From the NCBI GenBank assembly GCA_036524115.1, contig DATDCY010000020.1, forward strand, positions 1 to 6,686: DNA of 6,686 nucleotides, in the 5' to 3' direction. Source of the stretch: a bacterium (GTDB lineage Bacteria; JAUVQV01; DATDCY01). The translations under genes and the position numbers were made by a program. How positions within the stretch are numbered: the stretch's first letter is position 1; each line of letters begins with the position of its first letter. This document shows positions 1 to 6,194 of this stretch, one piece after another. The notes beneath the pieces are model-generated. The model saw only the letters and a list, made by a program, of their open reading frames with translations, was not told the DNA's origin and searched no databases.

Positions 1-1040
1 CGGCCGCTGAGGAAACCGGCACCCAACACCACGTCGTGGCCGGCGAAGGCCCGGCGGTAGCGCAGGTCCGATCCCAGCATGCGGTCCTCGTTGAACCCGT
101 GGAAGAACTCCGTTCCGTCGCTCATGGACTCGAAGATGACAGCGTCGCGGTTGTTCGCCGTCCAGAGGGCGAAGTTCACCTGACCGCCGCCGGGCAGGAA
201 GCCCTCGGCGGCGAACTGCGCGCGCAGGTGGTCCGCCGTGCTGCGATCGGCCTCGTCGTACTCCGGGTAGAGCCCCTCGCCGCGCCCGGCGCCCGTCCAG
301 TAGAGTGCGAGCCCGGCGTTCCAGGCAGGGCTCGCACGGTAGTCGAGCTTCGCGGTGATCGCGTTGCGCTCCACCGCGTAGCCCGGCACGAGGCCGTCGG
401 AACGCAGGCGGCTCGCCCAGATGCCGTAGCCGGTGGCGCCCACGCGGCCGGCCAGGCTGCCGCGCACGTCCGTCGTGTTGTCCTTGCCGGCGGACGCCGA
501 CACGGCGCCCGAGTTGCCCGGCTGCTGCGGCGCGTTCTTGGTGATGATGTTGATCACGCCGCCGAGCGCGGAGCCCCAGGTCGAGGACGCCGGGCCCTTG
601 ATGACCTCGATGCGCGCGATGTCGTCCACCGGCAGGAACGTCAGCTCGGGGAAGTTGTTGCCGAGGTTGCTCAGGCGGATTCCGTCGAGGAAGGCCGCGA
701 TCTGCGTGAACTGCGAGCCCTGGATGTAGGGCGAGAAGACGCTGCCGGGCATGCCGCGGTTCTCGACGGCGAGTCCCGTGACGGTCTCGAGCACCTCGGC
801 CAGCGAGTGGGCCTGGAGCAGCTCGATGTCCGCGGCGGTAATCACCTGCACATTCTCGGCGATGCGGTTGATCGATTTGAGGCTGCGCGTCGTCGAGAGG
901 ACATGCAGTTCATCGGGGGTGAAGTAGATGCCGAGGAATGTCTGCTCGGCCTCCGTCACGGCGCCCAGCGGCGCCGCCTGCCCGAGAAGTCCGATGGCCA
1001 GAAGCGCCGCCGCGGTCCAGTTCGCCAATGATCTTCGCAT
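1..1040 (-). CDS. TonB-dependent outer-membrane receptor, N-terminal part (partial at window edge)
   Basis: The minus strand is open from an ATG at 1040 down to base 1, giving 346 residues of a protein whose family usually has 600-750. Residues 1-27 look like a Sec signal peptide: MRRS, then a hydrophobic run from about 10 to 23, with likely cleavage after LGA. A possible TonB-box region follows at about 43-52 (DELHVLSTTR). The plug domain spans about 58-168 and has the hallmarks AENVQVITAADIE, AEVLETVTGLAV, an IQGS motif, FLDGIRL, IARIEVIKGP and GSALGGVINIITK. The first beta-barrel strands follow, and the C-terminal barrel lies outside the window. A GGGAGGGG ribosome-binding site sits about 10 bases upstream of the ATG. 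Such receptors take up chelated metals, cobalamin or other scarce ligands across the outer membrane using TonB energy. The ligand cannot be read from this half. It is divergent from the binding protein/kinase operon, which suggests a shared ligand or shared control. Confidence 0.93.
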   Translation of the reverse strand, partial: MRRSLANWTAAALLAIGLLGQAAPLGAVTEAEQTFLGIYFTPDELHVLSTTRSLKSINRIAENVQVITAADIELLQAHSLAEVLETVTGLAVENRGMPGSVFSPYIQGSQFTQIAAFLDGIRLSNLGNNFPELTFLPVDDIARIEVIKGPASSTWGSALGGVINIITKNAPQQPGNSGAVSASAGKDNTTDVRGSLAGRVGATGYGIWASRLRSDGLVPGYAVERNAITAKLDYRASPAWNAGLALYWTGAGRGEGLYPEYDEADRSTADHLRAQFAAEGFLPGGGQVNFALWTANNRDAVIFESMSDGTEFFHGFNEDRMLGSDLRYRRAFAGHDVVLGAGFLSG

Positions 1041-1230
1041 GCCGCTCGTCCCCTCCCAACGCTGAAGTCCTATCAGGTTACCGCACCCGCGTTCCCGCCC
1101 GCAACCGCAAAGACTCGCAAGCCGCGAGGACCATTGCCATTTCTCCTCGGGGATGGTAGGAAAGTCCAATCCACGTTGTCCGGCCCGGCCGGTTTCGCTA
1201 CTGCGGCGCGTCTTGGGGGTTGTGCACGCG
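1041..1230. promoter_or_regulatory. Divergent intergenic region between the TonB receptor and the binding-protein operon
   Basis: This 190-base stretch separates two divergent transcription units and must contain at least the receptor promoter on the minus strand and the operon promoter on the plus strand. The receptor's ribosome-binding site lies at its left edge. I see a short GGTTACC palindrome near 1077-1083 and a GGCC-rich self-complementary patch near 1181-1192. I see no convincing -10/-35 pair, no good sigma-54 site and no riboswitch signature. Part of the right side (1153-1230) would be coding if the binding protein started at the upstream ATG. Confidence 0.5.
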
Positions 1231-2157
1231 GTGATCACAGGGCACATCCTGAAACGGCTCGTCCCGGGGGCGGTCTTCGCCCTTCTGCTCCTGGGCGCGG
1301 CCATTGCCCGTGCGGCACCAGCCGGCGGGATCCTCGTCGTCTGCGACACCGAGGTCGCGCCGTATCGCCTCCTCGAGGAGAGCTTCGCGAAGTCCAGCCG
1401 GCTCCCCGTCCGCGTCGTCGCGCCGGAGAAAGCCGGAGGCGACGACTTCGAAGCGCGTTTGCTGCGCGAGGGCGTGCGCGGCGTCCTCGCCGTCGGCATG
1501 CAGGCGCGCGCCGCGGCCGAGGGGCTGCGGGAGCTGCCGGTGCTTCTGGCGATGGTCCCCCACGTCGAGCCGTGGGTCGCCGAGCGGCCCAACCGCCTGG
1601 GGATCGAGATGGCGCTCTCGCCGCGGCGGCACCTGGAGACGATCCGCCGGGTCTTCCCCCGGGCGCGGCGGGTCGGCGTGATCTTCGACCCGGCGCAGAC
1701 CGGGCCGTACGTGCGCGGGGCCGCGGCCGTGACCGGGCTGGGCCTGACGCTGGTCACACGGGAGATTGCGCGCCCGACCGACCTCTCCCGGGCCCTCGAG
1801 GAGCTGCGCGGGGAGGTGGACGTCATCTGGCTCCTCCCCGACCCGACGGTGCTGCAGGGGACGAATCTCAGCGTCCTGCTGCTGGCGTCGTTCGAGTCGC
1901 GCGTTCCGCTCTACGGGTTCGCACGGAAGTACGTCGAGCTGGGAGCAGTGGCGGCGGCGCACCTCGACCCGGAGGTGATGGGCGTCCAGGCCGCGGAAAT
2001 GCTCGCGGCGTCCCTCGACCGCCCGCCGCAGCCCGCTGCCGCGCGCCTGCGGTACGCGACGGGCGCGGAGCTCGTGGTGAACCGGAAGGTCGCCCGCAAG
2101 ATGGGCATCGACCTCGACCCGACCCTGCTGGAGGAGGCCGACGATGTCCTCCGCTAG
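1231..2157 (+). CDS. Periplasmic substrate-binding protein, ABC_sub_bind (PF04392) type, without a transporter
   Basis: About 308 residues. I chose the GTG at 1231 because it gives a compact Sec signal peptide: a basic n-region with K8 R9, a hydrophobic core from about 10 to 26 and cleavage at ARA|AP after residue 28. A GGGGG lies 11 bases upstream. Alternatives are GTG at 1222 and ATG at 1153; the latter adds 26 residues before the signal and has no spaced ribosome-binding site. The mature protein follows the PF04392 two-lobe layout: an opening strand ILVVCDTE, a first-lobe segment VRGVLAVGMQARAAAEGL, the hinge-like RRVGVIFDPAQ, the second-lobe VDVIWLLPDPTVL, and the typical ending LVVNRKVARKMGIDLDPTLL. 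Family members bind small ligands such as amino acids, but the ligand is often unknown. No permease or ATPase gene is nearby, and the gene overlaps the kinase gene by 14 bases. I infer a role as a periplasmic sensor partner rather than in import. Confidence 0.87.
   Translation: MITGHILKRLVPGAVFALLLLGAAIARAAPAGGILVVCDTEVAPYRLLEESFAKSSRLPVRVVAPEKAGGDDFEARLLREGVRGVLAVGMQARAAAEGLRELPVLLAMVPHVEPWVAERPNRLGIEMALSPRRHLETIRRVFPRARRVGVIFDPAQTGPYVRGAAAVTGLGLTLVTREIARPTDLSRALEELRGEVDVIWLLPDPTVLQGTNLSVLLLASFESRVPLYGFARKYVELGAVAAAHLDPEVMGVQAAEMLAASLDRPPQPAAARLRYATGAELVVNRKVARKMGIDLDPTLLEEADDVLR
2131..2137 (+). promoter_or_regulatory. Ribosome-binding site for the histidine kinase gene
   Basis: GAGGAGG lies inside the end of the binding-protein gene, six bases before the ATG at 2144. 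It fixes the kinase start and implies that the two proteins are translated from one message. Confidence 0.75.
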
Positions 2158-3709
2158 GGGCGCTGGCCGCTTCAGCCGCAGAGTCTTCCTGCTGGTCGCC
2201 GGGGTGCTGCTCGCTCTCTCGGCGATCTTCACCGGGCACCTCGTGTACGTCCAGTGGAGCACGCTGGAGTCGGTGGCGGGCGACCGCAGCCGCGGGCTCG
2301 GGAGCCTGCTGGCGACCAGCGCGAGGGCCGCCGTCTACGCCGAGAACCCGGCGCTCGCCAAGGAGATGCTCTCGCTCGTCGTCGGCCGGCGGGACGTGCT
2401 CTCGGCGGCGGTCTTCGGCGCCGACGACAGGCCGATCGCCGCGGAGGGACGCACCCCGGCGCTGAAGGCGGCGTCGACGAACCTCGATGCGAACGAGCTG
2501 GCCATCGTGCGGCTCTTCGGGCCGGAGAGCTCCTGCGTGAACCACGAGCACCCGGAGATGGTCGAGGCCCTTTGTCCCGTCCTGCTCGAGGAGCGCGGCA
2601 CGGTTGCGGCGGGCCTGTACTTCGAGGAGCGCGAGACCGCGCCGGGGCGCAGGTACATCGGCTTCGTCCGGGTCAGCGTCGATCGGGCTCCGCTGCGCCG
2701 CGGAATCGCGCTGCTCATCGCGCGCAGCCTCGGCCTGATGATGCTGGTCCTGCTGCTCGGGGGCTGGGCCGGGTACCGGCTCTCCCGGCGCGTCACCGAA
2801 CCGCTCGAGCGCCTCACCAGCGCCGTGCGCGCCTTCGGCGCCGGCCAGGATGTCGGTGCGCTCGCCGGCATGCCCGACGACGAGATCGGGCGTCTCGCCG
2901 AGGCCTTCACCGCGATGACGCGCGACCTCGCCGCGCGCCAGCGCGAGAAGGAGGCGCTCGCGGAGCGGCTGCGCCACGCGCAGAAGATGGAGGTCGTGGG
3001 GGCGCTCGCCCAGGGGATCGCGCACGACTTCAAGAACATCCTCTCCACGCTCAAGATCGGCGTGCACCTCATCGAGAAGGGAGCGGAGCAGGATGCCCTC
3101 GTCCTCAAGTACACCAGCCGGATGGCGGGGACGCTCGAGCGGGCGCGCGAGCTGGTGGAGCGCCTGCTCGCCTTCAGCCGCACGCGGGAGCTGCGCGCGG
3201 GGGCGGTCGATCTCACGGCGCTGCTCGGGCGGCTGGCGCCGGCGATCCGGGCGGCGCTCGATGAGCAGGTGCGTCTGCAGCTCGATCCAGCCGCGTCCGT
3301 CGCGGTGGTCGAAGGCGACCCGGCGAGCCTGGAGCAGCTGCTGATGAACCTGGTCTACAACGCCCGCGACGCCATGCCCGCGGGCGGTACCCTCACCGTG
3401 CGCCTGTCGGTCCGCGAGGAGACGGGCAGGGCGCCGGCGGCACGCATCTCGGTCGCCGACACCGGCGTCGGGATGTCGCCGGAGGTGCACGCCCGGATCT
3501 TCGAGCCCTTCTTCACGACCAAGGGCTCCGGGGGCGGGACGGGGCTCGGATTGTCCATCGTCCGTGGTATCGTCGAGGAACACCGCGGCCGCATCGCGGT
3601 CGAGTCGGTGCCCGGCGTCGGGACGACGTTCCACGTCGACCTGCCGCTGGCGCTGGAGGTGGCTGCCGCCCACGCAGCGGGCTCTGGAGCCGGGGAGGGC
3701 GGGGCGTGA
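2144..3709 (+). CDS. Membrane sensor histidine kinase with periplasmic (CHASE8-like) domain and HAMP
   Basis: 521 residues. The order is TM1 (about 14-34), a periplasmic domain (about 36-187), TM2 (about 188-210), HAMP (about 211-265, with P220 and DEIG at 246-249), a DHp dimerisation helix and a catalytic ATPase domain. The phosphoacceptor is H294 in the motif GIAHDFKN; many relatives have HDFNN, so Lys replaces the first Asn. ATP-binding boxes are the N-box at 402-411 (NLVYNARDAM), the G1 box DTGVGM at 439-444, the F-box at 453-459 (FEPFFTT) and the G2 box GTGLGLS at 465-471. The first part of the periplasmic domain (RSRGLGSLLATSARAAVY onward) resembles CHASE8, as in YfiN-type sensors; this is a moderate call. 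The domain also contains C131, H134, H136 and C144. There is no attached receiver. The gene overlaps the upstream gene by 14 bases and the downstream activator by 4. It should sense the periplasm, probably through the adjacent binding protein, and phosphorylate the downstream activator. Confidence 0.93.
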   Translation: MSSARGAGRFSRRVFLLVAGVLLALSAIFTGHLVYVQWSTLESVAGDRSRGLGSLLATSARAAVYAENPALAKEMLSLVVGRRDVLSAAVFGADDRPIAAEGRTPALKAASTNLDANELAIVRLFGPESSCVNHEHPEMVEALCPVLLEERGTVAAGLYFEERETAPGRRYIGFVRVSVDRAPLRRGIALLIARSLGLMMLVLLLGGWAGYRLSRRVTEPLERLTSAVRAFGAGQDVGALAGMPDDEIGRLAEAFTAMTRDLAARQREKEALAERLRHAQKMEVVGALAQGIAHDFKNILSTLKIGVHLIEKGAEQDALVLKYTSRMAGTLERARELVERLLAFSRTRELRAGAVDLTALLGRLAPAIRAALDEQVRLQLDPAASVAVVEGDPASLEQLLMNLVYNARDAMPAGGTLTVRLSVREETGRAPAARISVADTGVGMSPEVHARIFEPFFTTKGSGGGTGLGLSIVRGIVEEHRGRIAVESVPGVGTTFHVDLPLALEVAAAHAAGSGAGEGGA

Positions 3710-5085
3710 GCGCCGGGCCGAAGGGGGGACGGGGCGTGACCAGGCGGGTGCTCGTGGTCGACGACGAGGCGGAGTTCCGCGCGTTCGTCTGCGATGCGCT
3801 CGCGCTGGAGGGCTACGAGACCAGCGAGGCGGCCGACGGCGTCGAGGCGGTGCGCGCCTTCCGCGAGGCGCCCCCGGACGCCGTGCTCCTCGACCTGCAG
3901 ATGCCGCGGCAGACCGGGCTGCCGACGCTGCGCGAGATGCGGGCCATCGCGCCGGAGGTGCCCGTGATCATGCTCTCCGGCCGCGGGGACATCGCGACGG
4001 CCGTCGAGGCGGTGAAGAGCGGCGCCTTCGACTATATCGAGAAGCCGCCGGACTTCGCGCGGATCAACCTGACGCTGCGACAGGCGCTCGAGAAGCGCCA
4101 GCTCGAGGGGGAGGTGCGGCGCATGAGCGCGGCGCTGGACACCTCCCTGGAGGGGCGCTTCGGGACGAGCCCCGCGATCCGTGGCGTGATCGCCCGCATG
4201 AAGCAGGTGGCGCCGACCGAGCTGTCGGTGATCATCCAGGGGGAGACGGGCACGGGCAAGACGTACGTGGCGCGCGCGATCCACGAGCTGAGCCGGCGCG
4301 CGGCCGGCCCGTTCGTCCGCGTCGACGTCAGCGTGATCCCGCCGTCGCTGGTCGAGAGCGAGCTGTTCGGCGCGCGCAAGGGCGCCTTCACCGGATCGGA
4401 CCGCGACCGCGCCGGCCACGTCGCGGCGGCCGCAGGCGGCACGCTGTTCGTCGACGACATCGAGAACATCCCGCTCGAGATCCAGGCCAAGCTCCTGGAC
4501 GTGCTCGAGACCAAGCGCGTCTTCCCCGTGGGCGGCGGCGAGCCGGTCGCGGTGGACTTCCGCCTGATGACGGCGACCAACCGCGACCTGCGCGCCTGCG
4601 TCGCGGCGCGCACCTTCCGCGAGGACCTGCTGTACCGCATCGGGGAGTTCGTCATCGACATCGCGCCCCTGCGCGAGCGGCCGGAGGACGTGCTGTTCTT
4701 CATGGACCTGTTCCTGGAGGAGGCCTGCGGCGAGCTGGGCCGGCAGATCCAGGGGTTCAGCGCCGCCGCGGCCGAGCTGCTCGTGACCCATGCCTGGCCC
4801 GGGAACGTGCGCGAGCTCAAGAACGTCGTCCGGCGCGCGGTGCTGACCGCCCCCGGCGACCTGGTGGAGACCGCGCAGATCGACCTGCTGGCGCGCGCCG
4901 TCGAGGATCGCCGCGAGGAGCGCGAGCGGGGGTCGCTCAAGGAGGCGGTCCGCGCTCTCGAGAAGCGGATGATCCGCAAGGCGCTCGAGGCCGCGGGCGG
5001 CAACAAGACCCGCGCGGCGGAGGTGCTCAAGCTGAGCTATCCGACGCTCCTCTCGAAGGTCAGGGAGCACGGCCTCGAACCATAA
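3706..5085 (+). CDS. Sigma-54-dependent (NtrC-family) response regulator
   Basis: 459 residues from the GTG at 3706, whose GTGA overlaps the kinase stop, with a G-rich GGGGAGGG-type site upstream. A GTG at 3736 is a possible later start. The receiver spans about 13-130: acidic pocket D19/D20, phosphoacceptor D63 (LLDLQMP), S91 and K113 (EKPPDF). The AAA+ domain spans about 150-385: Walker A GETGTGKT at 179-186, loop-1 motif GAFTGS at 226-231, Walker B FVDDIEN with D250/D251, sensor-I ATNRDL at 290-295, the candidate arginine fingers R305 and R311 in FREDLLYR, and WPGNVRELKN at 364-373. A Fis-type helix-turn-helix closes the protein (about 410-456; GGNKTRAAEVLKLSYPTLL). The family hydrolyses ATP to open sigma-54 RNA polymerase promoters. 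Three key positions are non-canonical: the last Ala of GAFTGA is Ser, the switch Asn is D207 and Walker B is DD. The rest looks intact, so I expect an active but altered activator. Its probable target is the promoter at 5203-5218. Confidence 0.95.
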   Translation: MSAGPKGGRGVTRRVLVVDDEAEFRAFVCDALALEGYETSEAADGVEAVRAFREAPPDAVLLDLQMPRQTGLPTLREMRAIAPEVPVIMLSGRGDIATAVEAVKSGAFDYIEKPPDFARINLTLRQALEKRQLEGEVRRMSAALDTSLEGRFGTSPAIRGVIARMKQVAPTELSVIIQGETGTGKTYVARAIHELSRRAAGPFVRVDVSVIPPSLVESELFGARKGAFTGSDRDRAGHVAAAAGGTLFVDDIENIPLEIQAKLLDVLETKRVFPVGGGEPVAVDFRLMTATNRDLRACVAARTFREDLLYRIGEFVIDIAPLRERPEDVLFFMDLFLEEACGELGRQIQGFSAAAAELLVTHAWPGNVRELKNVVRRAVLTAPGDLVETAQIDLLARAVEDRREERERGSLKEAVRALEKRMIRKALEAAGGNKTRAAEVLKLSYPTLLSKVREHGLEP

Positions 5086-5132
5086 GAAGTTCTGATAGCC
5101 ACCATAAACAATCTTTACTGTCTTCCCGGTGC

Positions 5133-5146
5133 CGTGGTGTGCCACG
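5133..5146. repeat. Inverted repeat CGTGG-TGTG-CCACG, candidate activator-binding site
   Basis: A perfect 5-base stem with a 4-base spacer, centred about 90 bases upstream of the predicted sigma-54 start site. No T-run follows, so it is a poor intrinsic terminator. It may be half of an enhancer for the adjacent response regulator. A single short dyad in GC-rich DNA can arise by chance. Confidence 0.35.
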
Positions 5147-5150
5147 CCGC

Positions 5151-5160
5151 CGAATATTCG
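5151..5160. repeat. Perfect palindrome CGAATATTCG, candidate operator or enhancer
   Basis: A 10-base perfect palindrome with an AT-only core, unusual in this GC-rich DNA. It is centred about 74 bases upstream of the predicted transcription start and 16 bases from the centre of the previous dyad. It could bind the Fis-type domain of the upstream activator. There is no second copy in the window to support a consensus. Confidence 0.35.
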
Positions 5161-5202
5161 AGAAATCGGACGGTTCCGGCCCGGCAACCCTCTTGTCGAT
5201 CA

Positions 5203-5218
5203 TGGCGCGCTTCTTGCT
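5203..5218 (+). promoter_or_regulatory. Sigma-54 (-24/-12) promoter of the receiver gene
   Basis: The sequence TGGCGCG-CTTC-TTGCT matches the sigma-54 consensus TGGCACG-N4-TTGC(A/T) at all but one fixed position (A to G). The invariant GG (5204-5205) and GC (5216-5217) have exactly 10 bases between them. The predicted transcription start is near 5229, which leaves a leader of about 30 bases holding the ribosome-binding site before the ATG at 5259. The gene immediately upstream encodes a sigma-54 activator, so motif and context agree. Confidence 0.75.
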
Positions 5219-5248
5219 CTCCGCCAACGCTGATCGGCCGGGTGCCGG

Positions 5249-5253
5249 GGAGG
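5249..5253 (+). promoter_or_regulatory. Ribosome-binding site of the receiver gene
   Basis: GGAGG within GGGGAGGA, five bases before the ATG at 5259. It decides this start over the in-frame ATG at 5202, which has no such site and overlaps the sigma-54 promoter. Confidence 0.75.
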
Positions 5254-5258
5254 ACACG

Positions 5259-5741
5259 ATGCGAATGCTCACCGCGGCCGCTGGAGTTCCCGCCTCGGCG
5301 CCGGGAGCCGGCGGCCTTCCGGCGCCGGAGTCGCTCCTCAGGGCGGCTCCCGGCCGCGGCCCGCGCCGGGGCCGCATCCTCATCATGGATGACCACCAGA
5401 TGGTCCGCGAGACGATGCGACGCCAGCTTGTGGTGCTGGGCTTCGAGGTCGCGGTCGCCGCCGAGGGGCGCGAGGCCGTCGCCCTCCACGAGCAGGCCCG
5501 CAGGGACGGGACGCCCTTCGACGCCGTCGTTCTGGACCTGCGGGTCGACGGCGGCTGGGGCGGCGAGGAGACGCTGGCGGAGCTGCGGCGGCTGAGCCCC
5601 GGGGTGAAGGCGATGATCTGCAGCGCCGCCCTGGCCGCGGCGCCCGACGCCTACCTGCGCAAGGGCTTCCGCGCGGTGCTCACCAAGCCCTACTCGATCG
5701 CCGAGCTGCAGCAGAAGCTCGAGACGACGCTGTTCGCGTAG
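5259..5741 (+). CDS. Single-domain response regulator (hybrid-kinase-type receiver with N-terminal extension)
   Basis: 160 residues. Residues 1-37 form an Ala/Pro/Gly-rich, probably unstructured extension. The receiver covers about 38-158: RILIMDDHQMVRE with acidic D44/D45, phosphoacceptor D93 in VVLDLRVDGG, S122, and K143 in LTKPY. There is no output domain. The style (GRILIMDD, GGWGGEET, GFRAVLTKPYSIAELQQKLE) is that of receivers fused to the C-terminus of hybrid histidine kinases, whereas the kinase encoded here has none. The usual Pro a few residues after the phosphoacceptor (VPGG in relatives) is D97. The gene has its own sigma-54 promoter downstream of the two-component operon. It could be a phosphate sink, a relay intermediate or a second target of the same kinase. 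The function is inferred; the receiver assignment is firm. Confidence 0.9.
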   Translation: MRMLTAAAGVPASAPGAGGLPAPESLLRAAPGRGPRRGRILIMDDHQMVRETMRRQLVVLGFEVAVAAEGREAVALHEQARRDGTPFDAVVLDLRVDGGWGGEETLAELRRLSPGVKAMICSAALAAAPDAYLRKGFRAVLTKPYSIAELQQKLETTLFA

Positions 5742-5750
5742 ACGGAAGAG

Positions 5751-6182
5751 CTAGGCCCGGCCCGCCTTCGGCGGCGTCGCGAGCTCCATCCCCGGCGCGT
5801 CGGCGGGGCGGGCGGCGAAGCCGTGCCGCGCGAAGAAGCGCTCCGTGCCGGGCGCGGCGATCACCCCGACGAACGCGCCCGGGGGCGCCGCCGAGCCGAG
5901 CTGCCCGAGCACCAGCTCCATGATCTTCGAGCCGATGCCCTTGCGCTGCAGCCGGGGCACCACCAGCACGTCCTGGATGTAGAACGTCAGCGCGCCGTCG
6001 CCGATCACGCGCGCGCAACCGACCGGCGTCTCGCCGTCGAGCAGCACCACCACGTCGAAGAAGTCGTCCCTCAGCGCGCGCGCCGCGATCGCGAAACCGA
6101 GGGGCGGCAGCCCCAGCTCCTCGCGGATGCGCAGGAACTCCTGCGGCATGATCGAACGGCCGATGTAGCTGATCTTTGCCAT
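5751..6182 (-). CDS. GNAT-family N-acetyltransferase
   Basis: 143 residues, a normal length for a single GNAT domain. The acetyl-CoA-binding motif A is clear at about 69-88: IQDVLVVPRLQRKGIGSKIM, with the Q/R-x-x-G-x-G signature at Q79, R80, G82 and G84. Before it is the beta-hairpin VVVLLDGETPVGCARVIGDG (about 44-63), and near the end FFARHGFAARP, typical of motif B and the final strand. These enzymes move an acetyl group from acetyl-CoA to an amine on a small molecule or protein; the acceptor cannot be predicted here. The start has a strong AAGGAG six bases upstream. The gene begins 12 bases after the epimerase stop on the same strand, so the two are probably co-transcribed. Its end converges on the receiver gene with only 9 bases between stops. 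Confidence 0.9.
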   Translation of the reverse strand: MAKISYIGRSIMPQEFLRIREELGLPPLGFAIAARALRDDFFDVVVLLDGETPVGCARVIGDGALTFYIQDVLVVPRLQRKGIGSKIMELVLGQLGSAAPPGAFVGVIAAPGTERFFARHGFAARPADAPGMELATPPKAGRA

Positions 6183-6188
6183 GTGGGG

Positions 6189-6194
6189 CTCCTT
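6189..6194 (-). promoter_or_regulatory. Ribosome-binding site of the acetyltransferase gene
   Basis: AAGGAG on the minus strand, six bases before the ATG at 6182 and directly after the epimerase stop codon. It supports both the start choice and a two-gene operon. Confidence 0.75.

Larger units (their letters stand above)
5086..5202. promoter_or_regulatory. Intergenic regulatory region with an AT-rich block upstream of a sigma-54 promoter
   Basis: The 40 bases from about 5084 to 5123 are roughly 35% GC by my count, against a background near 70%, so base composition changes sharply at the end of the activator gene. The block is followed by two dyads (5133-5146 and 5151-5160) and then the sigma-54 promoter. 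The position, about 70-145 bases upstream of the predicted transcription start, suits an enhancer and DNA-bending region for a sigma-54 activator. That role is inferred. Confidence 0.5.

Noticed and set aside
36-1031. Long plus-strand open frame (331 codons) opposite the receptor
   Set aside because: Its translation is low-complexity, rich in Arg, Ala, Val and Gly, and has no family motifs. The minus strand encodes an unmistakable signal peptide and TonB plug domain.
1117-1133. Sigma-54-like TGG...TTGC on the minus strand ahead of the receptor
   Set aside because: There are 12 bases between GG and GC instead of 10, and the intermediate consensus positions do not match.
1041-1140. Cobalamin riboswitch in the receptor leader
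   Set aside because: The leader lacks a recognisable B12 box or the conserved core, so the receptor's ligand cannot be inferred from it.
1191-1204. GG-N10-GC on the plus strand ahead of the binding protein
   Set aside because: Only the GG and GC match; the flanking -24 and -12 bases do not. Such spacing is common by chance in GC-rich DNA.
1153-1230. Upstream ATG start for the binding protein
   Set aside because: It places 34 residues before the hydrophobic core of the signal peptide, and the G-run upstream directly abuts the ATG with no spacing. It remains possible but is less likely than 1231.
5106-5118. IHF-binding site in the AT-rich block
   Set aside because: Only about six of the nine fixed consensus positions match, which is not enough to call.
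5133-5146. Intrinsic terminator after the activator gene
   Set aside because: The stem is only five base pairs and no T-tract follows.
1868-5187. Two long minus-strand open frames (1868-3673 and 3355-5187) antisense to the kinase and activator
   Set aside because: They are rich in Arg, Ala and Leu with no recognisable domains, as expected of GC-rich antisense frames. The plus strand carries complete kinase and activator motifs.
5202-5258. Earlier ATG start at 5202 for the receiver protein
   Set aside because: It has no ribosome-binding site and lies upstream of the transcription start predicted from the sigma-54 promoter. The ATG at 5259 has a strong GGAGG.
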